Source of the DNA: Eubacteriaceae bacterium
GTDB taxonomy: Bacteria; Bacillota; Clostridia; Lachnospirales; Lachnospiraceae
Direction of reading: 5' to 3'
NCBI GenBank assembly: GCA_910575665.1
Contig: CAJTFB010000017.1
Location: 1-64,000, forward strand
DNA length: 64,000 nucleotides
Program-made: the position numbers and the translations under genes
Notes under the pieces: generated by a model
Told to the model about the DNA's origin: nothing
The model's input: the letters and a program-made list of their open reading frames with translations, nothing else
Databases searched by the model: none
In this document: positions 29,278-36,681 of the stretch, in pieces
How positions within the stretch are numbered: the stretch's first letter is position 1
Layout of the letters: every line of letters starts with the position of its first letter

Positions 29278-29910
29278 CTACGGCATTCGATAAGAATGCA
29301 CTATTTCTATAATTTTTTTTATTTTTTCCTTATCTTTGACTCCATTTGTCTCAACTCCGCCACTCACATCAATGCCGATACAGCAGCCTTTATCCTTTAC
29401 TGTGGACAGTGCCTGGCGGATATTGCCTGCCTCGATCCCTCCTGCCAGCAGATAGGAATGCTTCAACTCCTCCGGTATCAGTTCCCAGGAAAAGGTCTCT
29501 CCAGTACCTCCGTACTGCCCTCTGTGGTAAGTATCTAACAACAGATAGTCCACCGGCAGCCGGTCAGTCAGAAGGATATCCTCCGGGTTTTTCACCCGCA
29601 CCGCTTTGATGATCGGTGCTTCTGTCATGCCACGAAGCGCCCGGATATATTCTTCCGTCTCATCCCCATGCAGCTGAATCACATCGATGGTCCCCTTACC
29701 AGCAATTGCAGCCACGGCTTCTTCCGGCGCATTGACAAACACGCCAAACGCCTGAATCCGTGGGTCCAGCTCCCGTCTCAAAAGAGCTGCCTGATCCTCT
29801 GTCACTTTTCTTTTTGTATCCGCAAAGATAAATCCCGCATAATCCGGCATTGTCTCATTGAGATACCGGACATCTTCCTCTCTGCGAATCCCGCAAATCT
29901 TTATTTTCAT
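29278..29910 (-). CDS. trpF: Phosphoribosylanthranilate isomerase
   Basis: TrpF carries out the third step of the pathway after anthranilate phosphoribosylation. The 210-residue barrel protein opens with KIKICGIRREEDV (catalytic Cys in KICG), has VIQLHGDE and the catalytic Asp in DYLLLDTYH, and ends with GIDVSGGVETNGVKDKEKI. It overlaps trpC by 4 bases. It is a separate gene and not fused to trpC as in enterobacteria. Confidence 0.96.
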   Translation of the reverse strand: MKIKICGIRREEDVRYLNETMPDYAGFIFADTKRKVTEDQAALLRRELDPRIQAFGVFVNAPEEAVAAIAGKGTIDVIQLHGDETEEYIRALRGMTEAPIIKAVRVKNPEDILLTDRLPVDYLLLDTYHRGQYGGTGETFSWELIPEELKHSYLLAGGIEAGNIRQALSTVKDKGCCIGIDVSGGVETNGVKDKEKIKKIIEIVHSYRMP

Positions 29911-30698
29911 TTACTCACATCCATTCCTCGCAGCTTCGCCAGCGTTTTTTTCTTGTCGCCGCTGCGCATCAGCGTCTCACCGATCAGAACACCGCTCACA
30001 CCACCTTGTTCCAACACCTCGATATCTTCTCTTGTGCGGATTCCACTCTCCGCTACAAACAGTATATTTTTTGGTATTTTTTCCCGAAGCCTCAGACAAT
30101 TATTTATATCCACCTGAAAGGTCTTCAAGTCTCTGTTATTGACGCCTATGATCCGCGCCCCGGCGCGGACTGCCCTGCGGATCTCTTCCTCATCATGGGC
30201 TTCCACCAGCGCAGACAACCCCAGGCTTTCACACAATTCGATCCACTCCGCGAGTACCGCTTCCGAAAGAAGGGAACAGATCAGCAGTACCGCACTGGCT
30301 CCGATCACCTTCGCCTCATAAATCATATATTCATCGATGATAAAATCTTTTCGCAGAAGTGGGGTATTCACCTTCCGATGAATTTCTTCCAGATATTTGG
30401 TACTTCCCATAAAATAATCCGGCTCCGTCAGCACAGAAATACTGTCTGCCCCCGCTTCCTCATATTCCCTGGCAATATCCACATAAGGAAAGTCTTCTGC
30501 AATAACCCCCTTGGACGGCGAAGCTTTCTTGATCTCACAGATAAATGCTGCCTTCTCACCGCGAAGAGGGATCTCAAAGGGAAATTCATTCTCTACCGGC
30601 AGGGAGCAGGCGTTTCGTTTCATCTCTTCCAGGGAAATTTTCTGTTTGCAAATTTCCACCCTTTTTTTAGTGGCTGCCGTTATTTCATCTAAAATCAT
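29907..30698 (-). CDS. trpC: Indole-3-glycerol phosphate synthase
   Basis: TrpC closes the indole ring with loss of CO2 and water. The 263-residue barrel has FICEIKKASPSKGVI with the catalytic Lys, SVLTEPDYFMGS, LLRKDFIIDEYM, LVEAHDEEEI and the phosphate-binding FVAESGIRTREDI. Length is normal. It sits 10 bases after trpD and overlaps trpF by 4 bases. Confidence 0.97.
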   Translation of the reverse strand: MILDEITAATKKRVEICKQKISLEEMKRNACSLPVENEFPFEIPLRGEKAAFICEIKKASPSKGVIAEDFPYVDIAREYEEAGADSISVLTEPDYFMGSTKYLEEIHRKVNTPLLRKDFIIDEYMIYEAKVIGASAVLLICSLLSEAVLAEWIELCESLGLSALVEAHDEEEIRRAVRAGARIIGVNNRDLKTFQVDINNCLRLREKIPKNILFVAESGIRTREDIEVLEQGGVSGVLIGETLMRSGDKKKTLAKLRGMDVSK

Positions 30699-30708
30699 TT
30701 TCTTCTCC

Positions 30709-31725
30709 TCACTGTCTGCTGGCTCTTATAAATTCTTCCATCTTCGCCAACGCCATACCGCCGTCTATCACCTCTGCCGCCTTTCGCACTCCCTCTTCCA
30801 TCGAAATCCCCGATGTTCCAAGATAGATCGCCACACCGGCATTCAAAAGGACAATGTCCCGTTTCACCCCAGTTTCTTTTCCCGAAAGTATATCTCTTGT
30901 GATCTGGGCATTTTCCTCCGGCGTGCCTCCCACCAGTTCTTCCTTCTGGCAGGGCTTCAAGCCGAACTGCTCCGGAGTGATGTCAAAGGATGTGAGTTTC
31001 CCGTCCCGGATCTCACAGCAGTGGGTAGAGCCCGTCAACGTGATCTCATCCAGGCCATCGCTTCCGCACACAGCCATACCGCGTTTTACCCCAAGATTGC
31101 TGAGCACCTCTGCTAGCTTTTCTACCAGCGACCGGTCATACACGCCAAGAAGCTGTATCGCCGCCCCTGCCGGATTGGTCAGCGGACCGAGAATATTAAA
31201 GATCGTTCTTTCTCCCATCCCCTTTCTGACCGGTCCTACATTTTTCATGGAAGAATGATGATACTGAGCAAATAAAAAGCTCATTTTTGTATTGTCCAGT
31301 ACCCTTCGGTTTTTTTCCACATCGATCATAATATCCGCACCAAGACTTTCCAGTACATCCGCTGCCCCGCTTTTACTGGAAACACTGCGGTTCCCATGTT
31401 TTGCTACCGGAATGCCAGCGGCGGCGATCACAAATGCCGCCGTGGTGGAAATATTGAACGTTCCCGCCTCATCTCCGCCGGTTCCCACGATCTCCATTAC
31501 ATCGCAGGCGGGCTCAAGCTTTGCCGCCATCTCCCGCATCACCTGTGCTGACGCTGTGATTTCCGTGATCGTCTCTCCCTTCATCCGCAGTGCCGTCAGA
31601 TAAGACGCCATCTGTATCTCCGATACCTCTCCTGACATAATTTCTTTCATAACCTCTTTCGCCATATCATAATCGATATCTCTTCCATTTATCACTTCAT
31701 GCAATGCCTCTTTGATCATATCCAT
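30709..31725 (-). CDS. trpD: Anthranilate phosphoribosyltransferase
   Basis: TrpD transfers the phosphoribosyl group of PRPP to anthranilate. The 338-residue protein has the glycine-rich PRPP loop IVGTGGDEAGTFNIST, the KHGNRSVSSKSGAADVLE segment and RKGMGERTIFNILGPLTNP. The start at 31725 has AAAGG 7 bases upstream; a GTG at 31728 is adjacent. It overlaps trpG by 29 bases. Confidence 0.97.
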   Translation of the reverse strand: MDMIKEALHEVINGRDIDYDMAKEVMKEIMSGEVSEIQMASYLTALRMKGETITEITASAQVMREMAAKLEPACDVMEIVGTGGDEAGTFNISTTAAFVIAAAGIPVAKHGNRSVSSKSGAADVLESLGADIMIDVEKNRRVLDNTKMSFLFAQYHHSSMKNVGPVRKGMGERTIFNILGPLTNPAGAAIQLLGVYDRSLVEKLAEVLSNLGVKRGMAVCGSDGLDEITLTGSTHCCEIRDGKLTSFDITPEQFGLKPCQKEELVGGTPEENAQITRDILSGKETGVKRDIVLLNAGVAIYLGTSGISMEEGVRKAAEVIDGGMALAKMEEFIRASRQ

Positions 31726-32326
31726 CACCCATCCTTTCTCCCGGTTTCCCAGGAATTATATTCAACTGCAAAAAATTCTCTATCATCACTTTGCCATCCG
31801 GTGTCAAAATCGATTCTGGGTGAAACTGAAGCCCATACAATGGGTATTCCCGGTGTCTCACCGCCATTATTTCATTTCTGTCATCCACTGATATAACTTT
31901 CAGTTCTCTGGGTATCGTATCCATGTCTGCGATCAGGGAGTGATATCTCGCCACATCTATCCGATTGGTCAGCCCCCTAAAAAGGGCATCGGTATGTTCG
32001 ATCCAGACATTACTCTTTTTTCCATGCATCAGTTGTCTAGCATGGCAGATCTTTGCACCAAAGACTTCACAGATCGCCTGATGTCCCAGACATACACCAA
32101 GAATCGGAATGTTTCCCTTGAGCCTTTGCACCACTTCCTCACACACTCCTGCATCTTTCGGGTATCCCGGTCCTGGTGAAAGGATAATATGGGAAGGTCC
32201 CCATTTTTCGATCTCCTCCACTGTATATTCATCGTTGCGCACCACCCGGACGTCCGGATCTAGTTCTCCCACAAGCTGCACCAGATTGTAAGAAAAGCTG
32301 TCATAATTATCGATCAGTAATACCAT
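31697..32326 (-). CDS. trpG: Anthranilate synthase component II (glutamine amidotransferase)
   Basis: The 209-residue class I amidotransferase feeds ammonia from glutamine to TrpE. Catalytic residues are visible: Cys in LGVCLGHQAI and the His-Glu pair in YGLQFHPESI. The start MVLLIDNYDSFSYNL at 32326 has AGGAGAGACAG upstream. It may also serve folate synthesis (PabA function), since no other copy is visible. It overlaps trpD by 29 bases. Confidence 0.96.
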   Translation of the reverse strand: MVLLIDNYDSFSYNLVQLVGELDPDVRVVRNDEYTVEEIEKWGPSHIILSPGPGYPKDAGVCEEVVQRLKGNIPILGVCLGHQAICEVFGAKICHARQLMHGKKSNVWIEHTDALFRGLTNRIDVARYHSLIADMDTIPRELKVISVDDRNEIMAVRHREYPLYGLQFHPESILTPDGKVMIENFLQLNIIPGKPGERMGDGYDQRGIA

Positions 32327-32364
32327 CTGTCTCTCCTTTCCACAAACAACCAAATCTGCTTCAT

Positions 32365-33846
32365 TCAGTTAGCTCGAGGGCACGAATCCATTCGCCCATT
32401 CCTGATTGCTTCCATTACTGCCCGCGCCTTGTTGGCAGATTCTTCATATTCCAAATGAGGTTGACTGTCAGCCACGATCCCTCCCCCTGCCTGGACATAT
32501 ACTTTTCCCTTCTTTTTTACCGCCATGCGGATGGCGATACAGGTATCCAGATTCCCACTAAAATCGATATACCCCAGCGCGCCGCCGTAGATCCCTCTCG
32601 GCTCGTTTTCCAGTTCATCAATAATCTCACAAGCACGGATCTTCGGTGCACCGGACAGGGTTCCCGCCGGCAGAACGGAACGGACAGCATCCAACGCATC
32701 ACAATCTGGTCGGATATCTCCTTCCACCTGGGAGCAGATATGCATGATTTTCGAATATTTGTGAATCATCTTATATTCCGTCACCTCCACAGAGGAGAAC
32801 TCAGAGATCCGCCCCAAATCATTCCGTCCCAAATCCACCAACATATTGTGCTCTGACAACTCTTTCTCGTCCAGAAGTAATTCTTCTTCCAGTGCCTTGT
32901 CTTCTTCCTCATTTTTTCCCCGTGGTCTGGACCCCGCCACCGGAAATGTCGTAAGCCTTCCATCTTGCAGCCGTACCAGAGTCTCCGGTGAGGTACTCAT
33001 GATCTCCACATCATCCAGATTCATATATACCATATAAGGTGATGGATTTGTGGTCCGTAGCACTCGGTATGGATTGATCAGGCTCCCCGAATATTCGCTG
33101 ACAAACCGTCTCGACACCACCGCCTGAAAAATATCTCCCTCCCGGATATACTCTTTGGTCTTCTCCACGATTTTCTCATATTCGTCTTTTGTCACATTAC
33201 ATGTAAATTTCACATCCTCACAAACAGGCTCCTCCTCGATCTCCACATCGGCACGGATCATGACGATCATGTCTTCGATCTCCCTCTCTGCCTGCTCATA
33301 TTGTCTCTCTATATCTCCTTTGGTGCTGACATTCGCAACCACCACGATTTTCTGTTTCAATTGATCATAGACGATCACTTTATCAAACAACATCAGATCA
33401 TAGTCATTAAATTCTCCCCGCTTGATGTTCAGCTTCGGCTCCGCGTGAGCGATCATCGCATAGGCAAAATACCCTACGAATCCTCCTGTAAAGGGTGGCA
33501 TGCCCTCCAGCTTTGGCGACCGATAATCTTTCAATATCTCCCGGATCACAGCCAGAGAATCTTCTGTCGCGATGGTCTCCTTTTTTCCCTGTCTTTCCAC
33601 TGTCACCATCTTTTTAAAGCAGGATACCCGCATGACCGGGTCGTATCCAAGGAAAGAATAACGCCCCCATTTTTCTCCTCCTTCCACACTTTCCAGCAGA
33701 TAAAAACGTTTGTTTTTTGCTGCCACATTCCGCAGCAATCCAATGGGGGTAATAACGTCTGCGAAGATCTCTTTCCGGATGGGAACAATATCGTACTCAC
33801 CGGCATAACTTTTGATCTGTTGTAACACTTTGTCTTGATTTTTCAT
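32365..33846 (-). CDS. trpE: Anthranilate synthase component I
   Basis: TrpE makes anthranilate from chorismate and ammonia. The 493-residue protein has the N-terminal regulatory half with the tryptophan-binding LLES motif (FYLLESVEGGEKWGRYSFLG) and the catalytic half with SRRFVSEYSGS, TFPVAGSRPRG, the PAGTLSGAPK motif and IAIRMAVKKKG. It is the first gene of the operon, about 260 bases after the T-box terminator. Feedback inhibition by tryptophan is expected because the LLES motif is intact. Confidence 0.97.
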   Translation of the reverse strand: MKNQDKVLQQIKSYAGEYDIVPIRKEIFADVITPIGLLRNVAAKNKRFYLLESVEGGEKWGRYSFLGYDPVMRVSCFKKMVTVERQGKKETIATEDSLAVIREILKDYRSPKLEGMPPFTGGFVGYFAYAMIAHAEPKLNIKRGEFNDYDLMLFDKVIVYDQLKQKIVVVANVSTKGDIERQYEQAEREIEDMIVMIRADVEIEEEPVCEDVKFTCNVTKDEYEKIVEKTKEYIREGDIFQAVVSRRFVSEYSGSLINPYRVLRTTNPSPYMVYMNLDDVEIMSTSPETLVRLQDGRLTTFPVAGSRPRGKNEEEDKALEEELLLDEKELSEHNMLVDLGRNDLGRISEFSSVEVTEYKMIHKYSKIMHICSQVEGDIRPDCDALDAVRSVLPAGTLSGAPKIRACEIIDELENEPRGIYGGALGYIDFSGNLDTCIAIRMAVKKKGKVYVQAGGGIVADSQPHLEYEESANKARAVMEAIRNGRMDSCPRAN

Positions 33847-33903
33847 CCTTCATTCCTCCATTCTTTGACTGGATTCATGAGGCACATTTTGTGGAATCGC
33901 CCG

Positions 33904-34026
33904 CATTCTTCGTGTCACTCCGTGACACTCATCATCGCGGCATTCGCCGCAACTCTTCTCTCTTCGCTTTGAGCCACTCATTCTTCGTGTCACTCCGTGA
34001 CACTCATCATCGCGGCATTCGCCGCA
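33904..34026. repeat. Two 48-bp direct repeats with internal hairpins
   Basis: Identical 48-base units lie at 33904-33951 and 33979-34026, 75 bases apart start to start. Each contains GTGTCA-CTCCG-TGACAC and GCGG-CATTCG-CCGC stem-loops. They lie between the T-box terminator and trpE. Confidence 0.9.
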
Positions 34027-34101
34027 TATTCCTGTAAGAATATGTCCCTCTGCGTGCCAGCACGCAGGAACATATTCTTACAGGAATGCGTGGCTCAAAG
34101 C
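33966..34101. repeat. Nested long inverted repeat in the trpE leader
   Basis: An outer pair of 12-base arms (GCTTTGAGCCAC, 33966-33977, and its complement at 34090-34101) encloses a perfect 18-base inverted repeat (34028-34045 and 34070-34087) whose interior has a further stem CTGCGTG/CACGCAG. The whole could form a hairpin of about 28 base pairs in the mRNA. Confidence 0.85.
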
Positions 34102-34108
34102 TAACGCG

Positions 34109-34154
34109 AAAAAAGCTTTTGTCCCTATCCTGGCAAGGAAAAGGGACAAAAGCT
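34109..34154 (-). terminator. T-box terminator hairpin
   Basis: A perfect 13-base-pair stem (AGCTTTTGTCCCT with its complement) closes over a 15-base loop and is followed on the minus strand by TTTTTT. It is the regulated terminator of the trp T-box. Confidence 0.92.
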
Positions 34155-34388
34155 CAAATTACTTCTGCGGTACCACCCAATTTGGTTATAGTATAACCCA
34201 CTCATCATGCACCATCATGCACTCCTGTAGATAACGGTTCAGGTTTCCGTCAGCGTCTACTCGACATATCACATCTTTCAAGCTGCCCTCACAAGTCCAT
34301 TCACAACAAACATGCTGCTGTATCACACCAACCTACAGCTCTCTGAAAACATGACTTTGTTCCTACTACTCTTGTTCATCGGTTTATA
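34109..34388 (-). ncRNA. Tryptophan-specific T-box riboswitch controlling trpEGDCFBA
   Basis: On the minus strand the leader contains the Stem I hallmarks AGAGAGC and GGTTGGTGTGA, a specifier-loop GAATGGAC with the Trp codon TGG at 34297-34299, and the T-box proper GGGTGGTACCGC (34167-34178), followed by an antiterminator/terminator pair. Uncharged tRNA-Trp should stabilise the antiterminator and allow transcription of the trp genes. T-box control of trp operons is established in Firmicutes. The 5' limit is set from the predicted promoter at 34394-34422. Confidence 0.93.
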
Positions 34389-34393
34389 TCGAT

Positions 34394-34422
34394 TTGTTAT
34401 GCTACCAGGATCAAAAGGTCAA
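34394..34422 (-). promoter_or_regulatory. Probable promoter of the trp operon
   Basis: On the minus strand TTGACC (34417-34422) and TAACAA (34394-34399) are 17 bases apart, just upstream of the first T-box stem. The -10 is a weak match. Confidence 0.45.
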
Positions 34423-34525
34423 AATGCTGTTCATACTTGCACGATAAGGCATTTGGACTTGGGATCCGCCAAACATGAGAACATAGCAATTTACATAGTA
34501 AATCAGCGAAGTTCGAATATTTGAG

Positions 34526-34559
34526 GGATTGCGGGAGTTGTGAAACAACGAAGCAATCC
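34526..34559. repeat. Palindromic repeat, copy 2 (5' side of trp operon)
   Basis: GGATTGC (34526-34532) and GCAATCC (34553-34559) enclose an inner stem GTTGT-GAA-ACAAC. The outer arms and flanks match the element at 27264-27295, while the inner stem differs. A second stem GTTGGGG/CCCCAAC lies next to it at about 34569-34598. Confidence 0.6.
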
Positions 34560-34653
34560 GTAGCATTAGTTGGGGGCAAATACTTTTCGACCCCAACATC
34601 TTGTCATTAGTATATCACCAATTTTCAAAATGTCAACAAAAAAATCATAAAAA

Positions 34654-35526
34654 TTATTTTATACCTCGTAATACCATTGTCAAAGACATACTCGTATCCC
34701 ATTGTTTTATGCCCGCATTGTATAATTCAATCCGCTTGTCATACCTTGCGTTGATCCGTTTCTTCATTTCTTGTATCTCTTCTTGCTTTACAACCCCAGG
34801 CGCAACATGAGTCAACGAATTCACGGCATCAATATTTGTTTGACGCTGTTCGTTTATCATTGCGTATGCCAATTCCTTTGAATTTTCTGGATTATCCGGA
34901 GTAAGATTGACCGTTAAATAATCGGTTGAAATCTGATGAAAACCGTACTTCTCCATGACAGACGGTAATTCACTTTCACTCATAGCATATTGACCGACAT
35001 GATACTCTTGATCCATATTCTGACAAAATGGTTCAACCTTTCTCCATATTGCTTCTTCGAAACTACTTTGTTGGGCTGTACAATCTGCTATTATATTGAT
35101 TCCTTTCCTAGCAGATAATACAATACAAATACCATTTGGTTTTAATACCCTGAATTGCTCCCCAAAGAATTTGGACGGTTCAATATGCTCTTGAACGGTA
35201 TTGGAAATAACAACATCAAATAAACCGTCCTCAAAGGGCAAAACTGTTGCATCCGCCTCCATAAATTTTATATCAGGTGCTTGTTGTCTTGCAAATTGTA
35301 TAAAAGCTGTGTCTCTGTCTATTCCGATAATTTCAGCATTTGGATACCATCTGGTAAGCGATTGAGTCAACGCACCAGGACCACAGCCGATCTCCAAAAT
35401 TCGTTTTTTATCATCCAAGCGAAACGCACTCATATACTTTTCTTTATACTCGTCAGAAAATCTTAATGTACGGGAAAAATATAATGTTCCTATTTTTTGC
35501 ACATAATCAGACCAAATCGTGTTCAT
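34654..35526 (-). CDS. Class I SAM-dependent methyltransferase
   Basis: A 290-residue protein with a Rossmann-type methyltransferase domain: motif I RILEIGCGPGALTQSL (about residues 42-57), acidic residue at the end of beta 2 (IIGIDRD), and the motif IV region FDVVISNTVQEHI. The C-terminal 120 residues are less typical and may determine the substrate, which is unknown. The start at 35526 follows GGAGGCGGCAG. It is divergent from the BceAB-like operon, with 381 bases between the two genes. Confidence 0.8.
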   Translation of the reverse strand: MNTIWSDYVQKIGTLYFSRTLRFSDEYKEKYMSAFRLDDKKRILEIGCGPGALTQSLTRWYPNAEIIGIDRDTAFIQFARQQAPDIKFMEADATVLPFEDGLFDVVISNTVQEHIEPSKFFGEQFRVLKPNGICIVLSARKGINIIADCTAQQSSFEEAIWRKVEPFCQNMDQEYHVGQYAMSESELPSVMEKYGFHQISTDYLTVNLTPDNPENSKELAYAMINEQRQTNIDAVNSLTHVAPGVVKQEEIQEMKKRINARYDKRIELYNAGIKQWDTSMSLTMVLRGIK

Positions 35527-35655
35527 CTGCCGCCTCCAAACATAAATCAATTCATTTAAATTCTATTTCTAAAACATTTCAATTCCTCATTCCTGCATCA
35601 AATTTTTCTGGTGATCAGAATTCTTTGAAGAACGCAGCAACTCTTCTTCTCTTCC

Positions 35656-35684
35656 ATTTTTTACTATTAATTAATTTTTGTCAA
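35656..35684 (-). promoter_or_regulatory. Possible promoter of the methyltransferase gene
   Basis: On the minus strand TTGACA (35679-35684) lies 17 bases from AAAAAT (35656-35661). The -35 is perfect and the -10 weak, and the leader would be about 125 bases. The rest of the 35527-35907 gap is AT-rich with no gene. Confidence 0.35.
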
Positions 35685-35822
35685 CTCGAAAATATGATTG
35701 AATTTTCTTCTAAAAATTAGTAAAAGAAAATTTATGACTATGATCATAGCACAAAAATCAAAAGATTTCAACTATTGTTTGGTTAATAATCTTTAATTAT
35801 TGTGTATATGAACCAAAAAACG

Positions 35823-35871
35823 TACCTTTCACCAACTGTAAGTATTATAATGCTCAGCCCTGTGCTATGAT
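35823..35871 (+). promoter_or_regulatory. Possible regulated promoter of the BceAB-RS operon
   Basis: TATAAT (35846-35851) and TATGAT (35866-35871) are both candidate -10 elements without a good -35, typical of response-regulator-dependent promoters. TCACC-AAC-TGTAA at about 35829-35841 resembles half of the known BceR-type operator. This is weak evidence. Confidence 0.3.
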
Positions 35872-35907
35872 AAGATTAGATAAGTCAGTACCAAAGGAGG
35901 ATATCAC

Positions 35908-36681
35908 ATGGAACCTGTTCTTCAGATTGAATCACTCAAAAAATATTATGGTAAATCTAAAAATCAAACAAAGGCACTGGATGGCATAACCTTTCAGGTA
36001 ATGCCCGGAGAGTTTTTGGGCATTATGGGGAGCAGTGGATCCGGCAAATCTACACTGTTAAATTGTATTGCCGCCGTGATCCAGCCTGACAGCGGCAAAA
36101 TCACAATGAAAGGCAAACAAGTTCAGATGCTCAAAGGAGCTGAGCTGGCGGACTACCGCGGAAAAGAGATCGGGTATTTATTTCAAAATTTTGAACTGTT
36201 AGAGCATCTGACAGGACGCGAAAATATTCTGCTTCCCCTGTCCCTTCACGGTGTGCCGGAAAACGAGAGCAGAATACGCTTAGACCAACTGACGTCTTTT
36301 CTGGAGATTCGGGATGTCCTGAATAAATTTCCCCCTCAGATGTCAGGCGGCCAGAGACAGAGGATCGCTGCTGCCAGAGCATTAATCCTGAACCCAGGTA
36401 TCATTCTCGCCGATGAACCGACAGGTGCCCTGGATTCTAAAAATGCGAAAACTTTAATGAAGAAACTATCCGGATTGAATGAAAATGAAAATTCTACAAT
36501 CCTGATGGTAACCCATGATACCAATGCAGCCAGTTACTGCAAGCGCATCCTGTTTATCCAGGACGGCATTATTTTCCACGAACTCCGCCGGGATCTTCCT
36601 GACGAATCCCAGCAGGAATTTTATTCACGGATCTTAAACGTAGTCGCACAGTTGGGAGGAGGCAGTGCCAATGTTCTTTAA
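35908..36681 (+). CDS. BceA-like ABC transporter ATP-binding protein
   Basis: The 257-residue ATPase has Walker A GSSGSGKST (residues 41-49), Q-loop FQNFELLEHLT, signature MSGGQRQR (145-152) and Walker B IILADEPTGALD. The close match to the BceA/LolD/MacB type and the neighbouring permease and two-component genes mark it as the ATPase of a peptide-antibiotic detoxification and sensing module. AAAGGAGGATATCAC precedes the ATG. It overlaps the permease start by 11 bases. Confidence 0.92.
   Translation: MEPVLQIESLKKYYGKSKNQTKALDGITFQVMPGEFLGIMGSSGSGKSTLLNCIAAVIQPDSGKITMKGKQVQMLKGAELADYRGKEIGYLFQNFELLEHLTGRENILLPLSLHGVPENESRIRLDQLTSFLEIRDVLNKFPPQMSGGQRQRIAAARALILNPGIILADEPTGALDSKNAKTLMKKLSGLNENENSTILMVTHDTNAASYCKRILFIQDGIIFHELRRDLPDESQQEFYSRILNVVAQLGGGSANVL

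Noticed and set aside
33850-34110. CRISPR array in the repeated region before trpE
   Set aside because: There are only two direct copies, containing internal hairpins with unequal surroundings, and no cas genes nearby.
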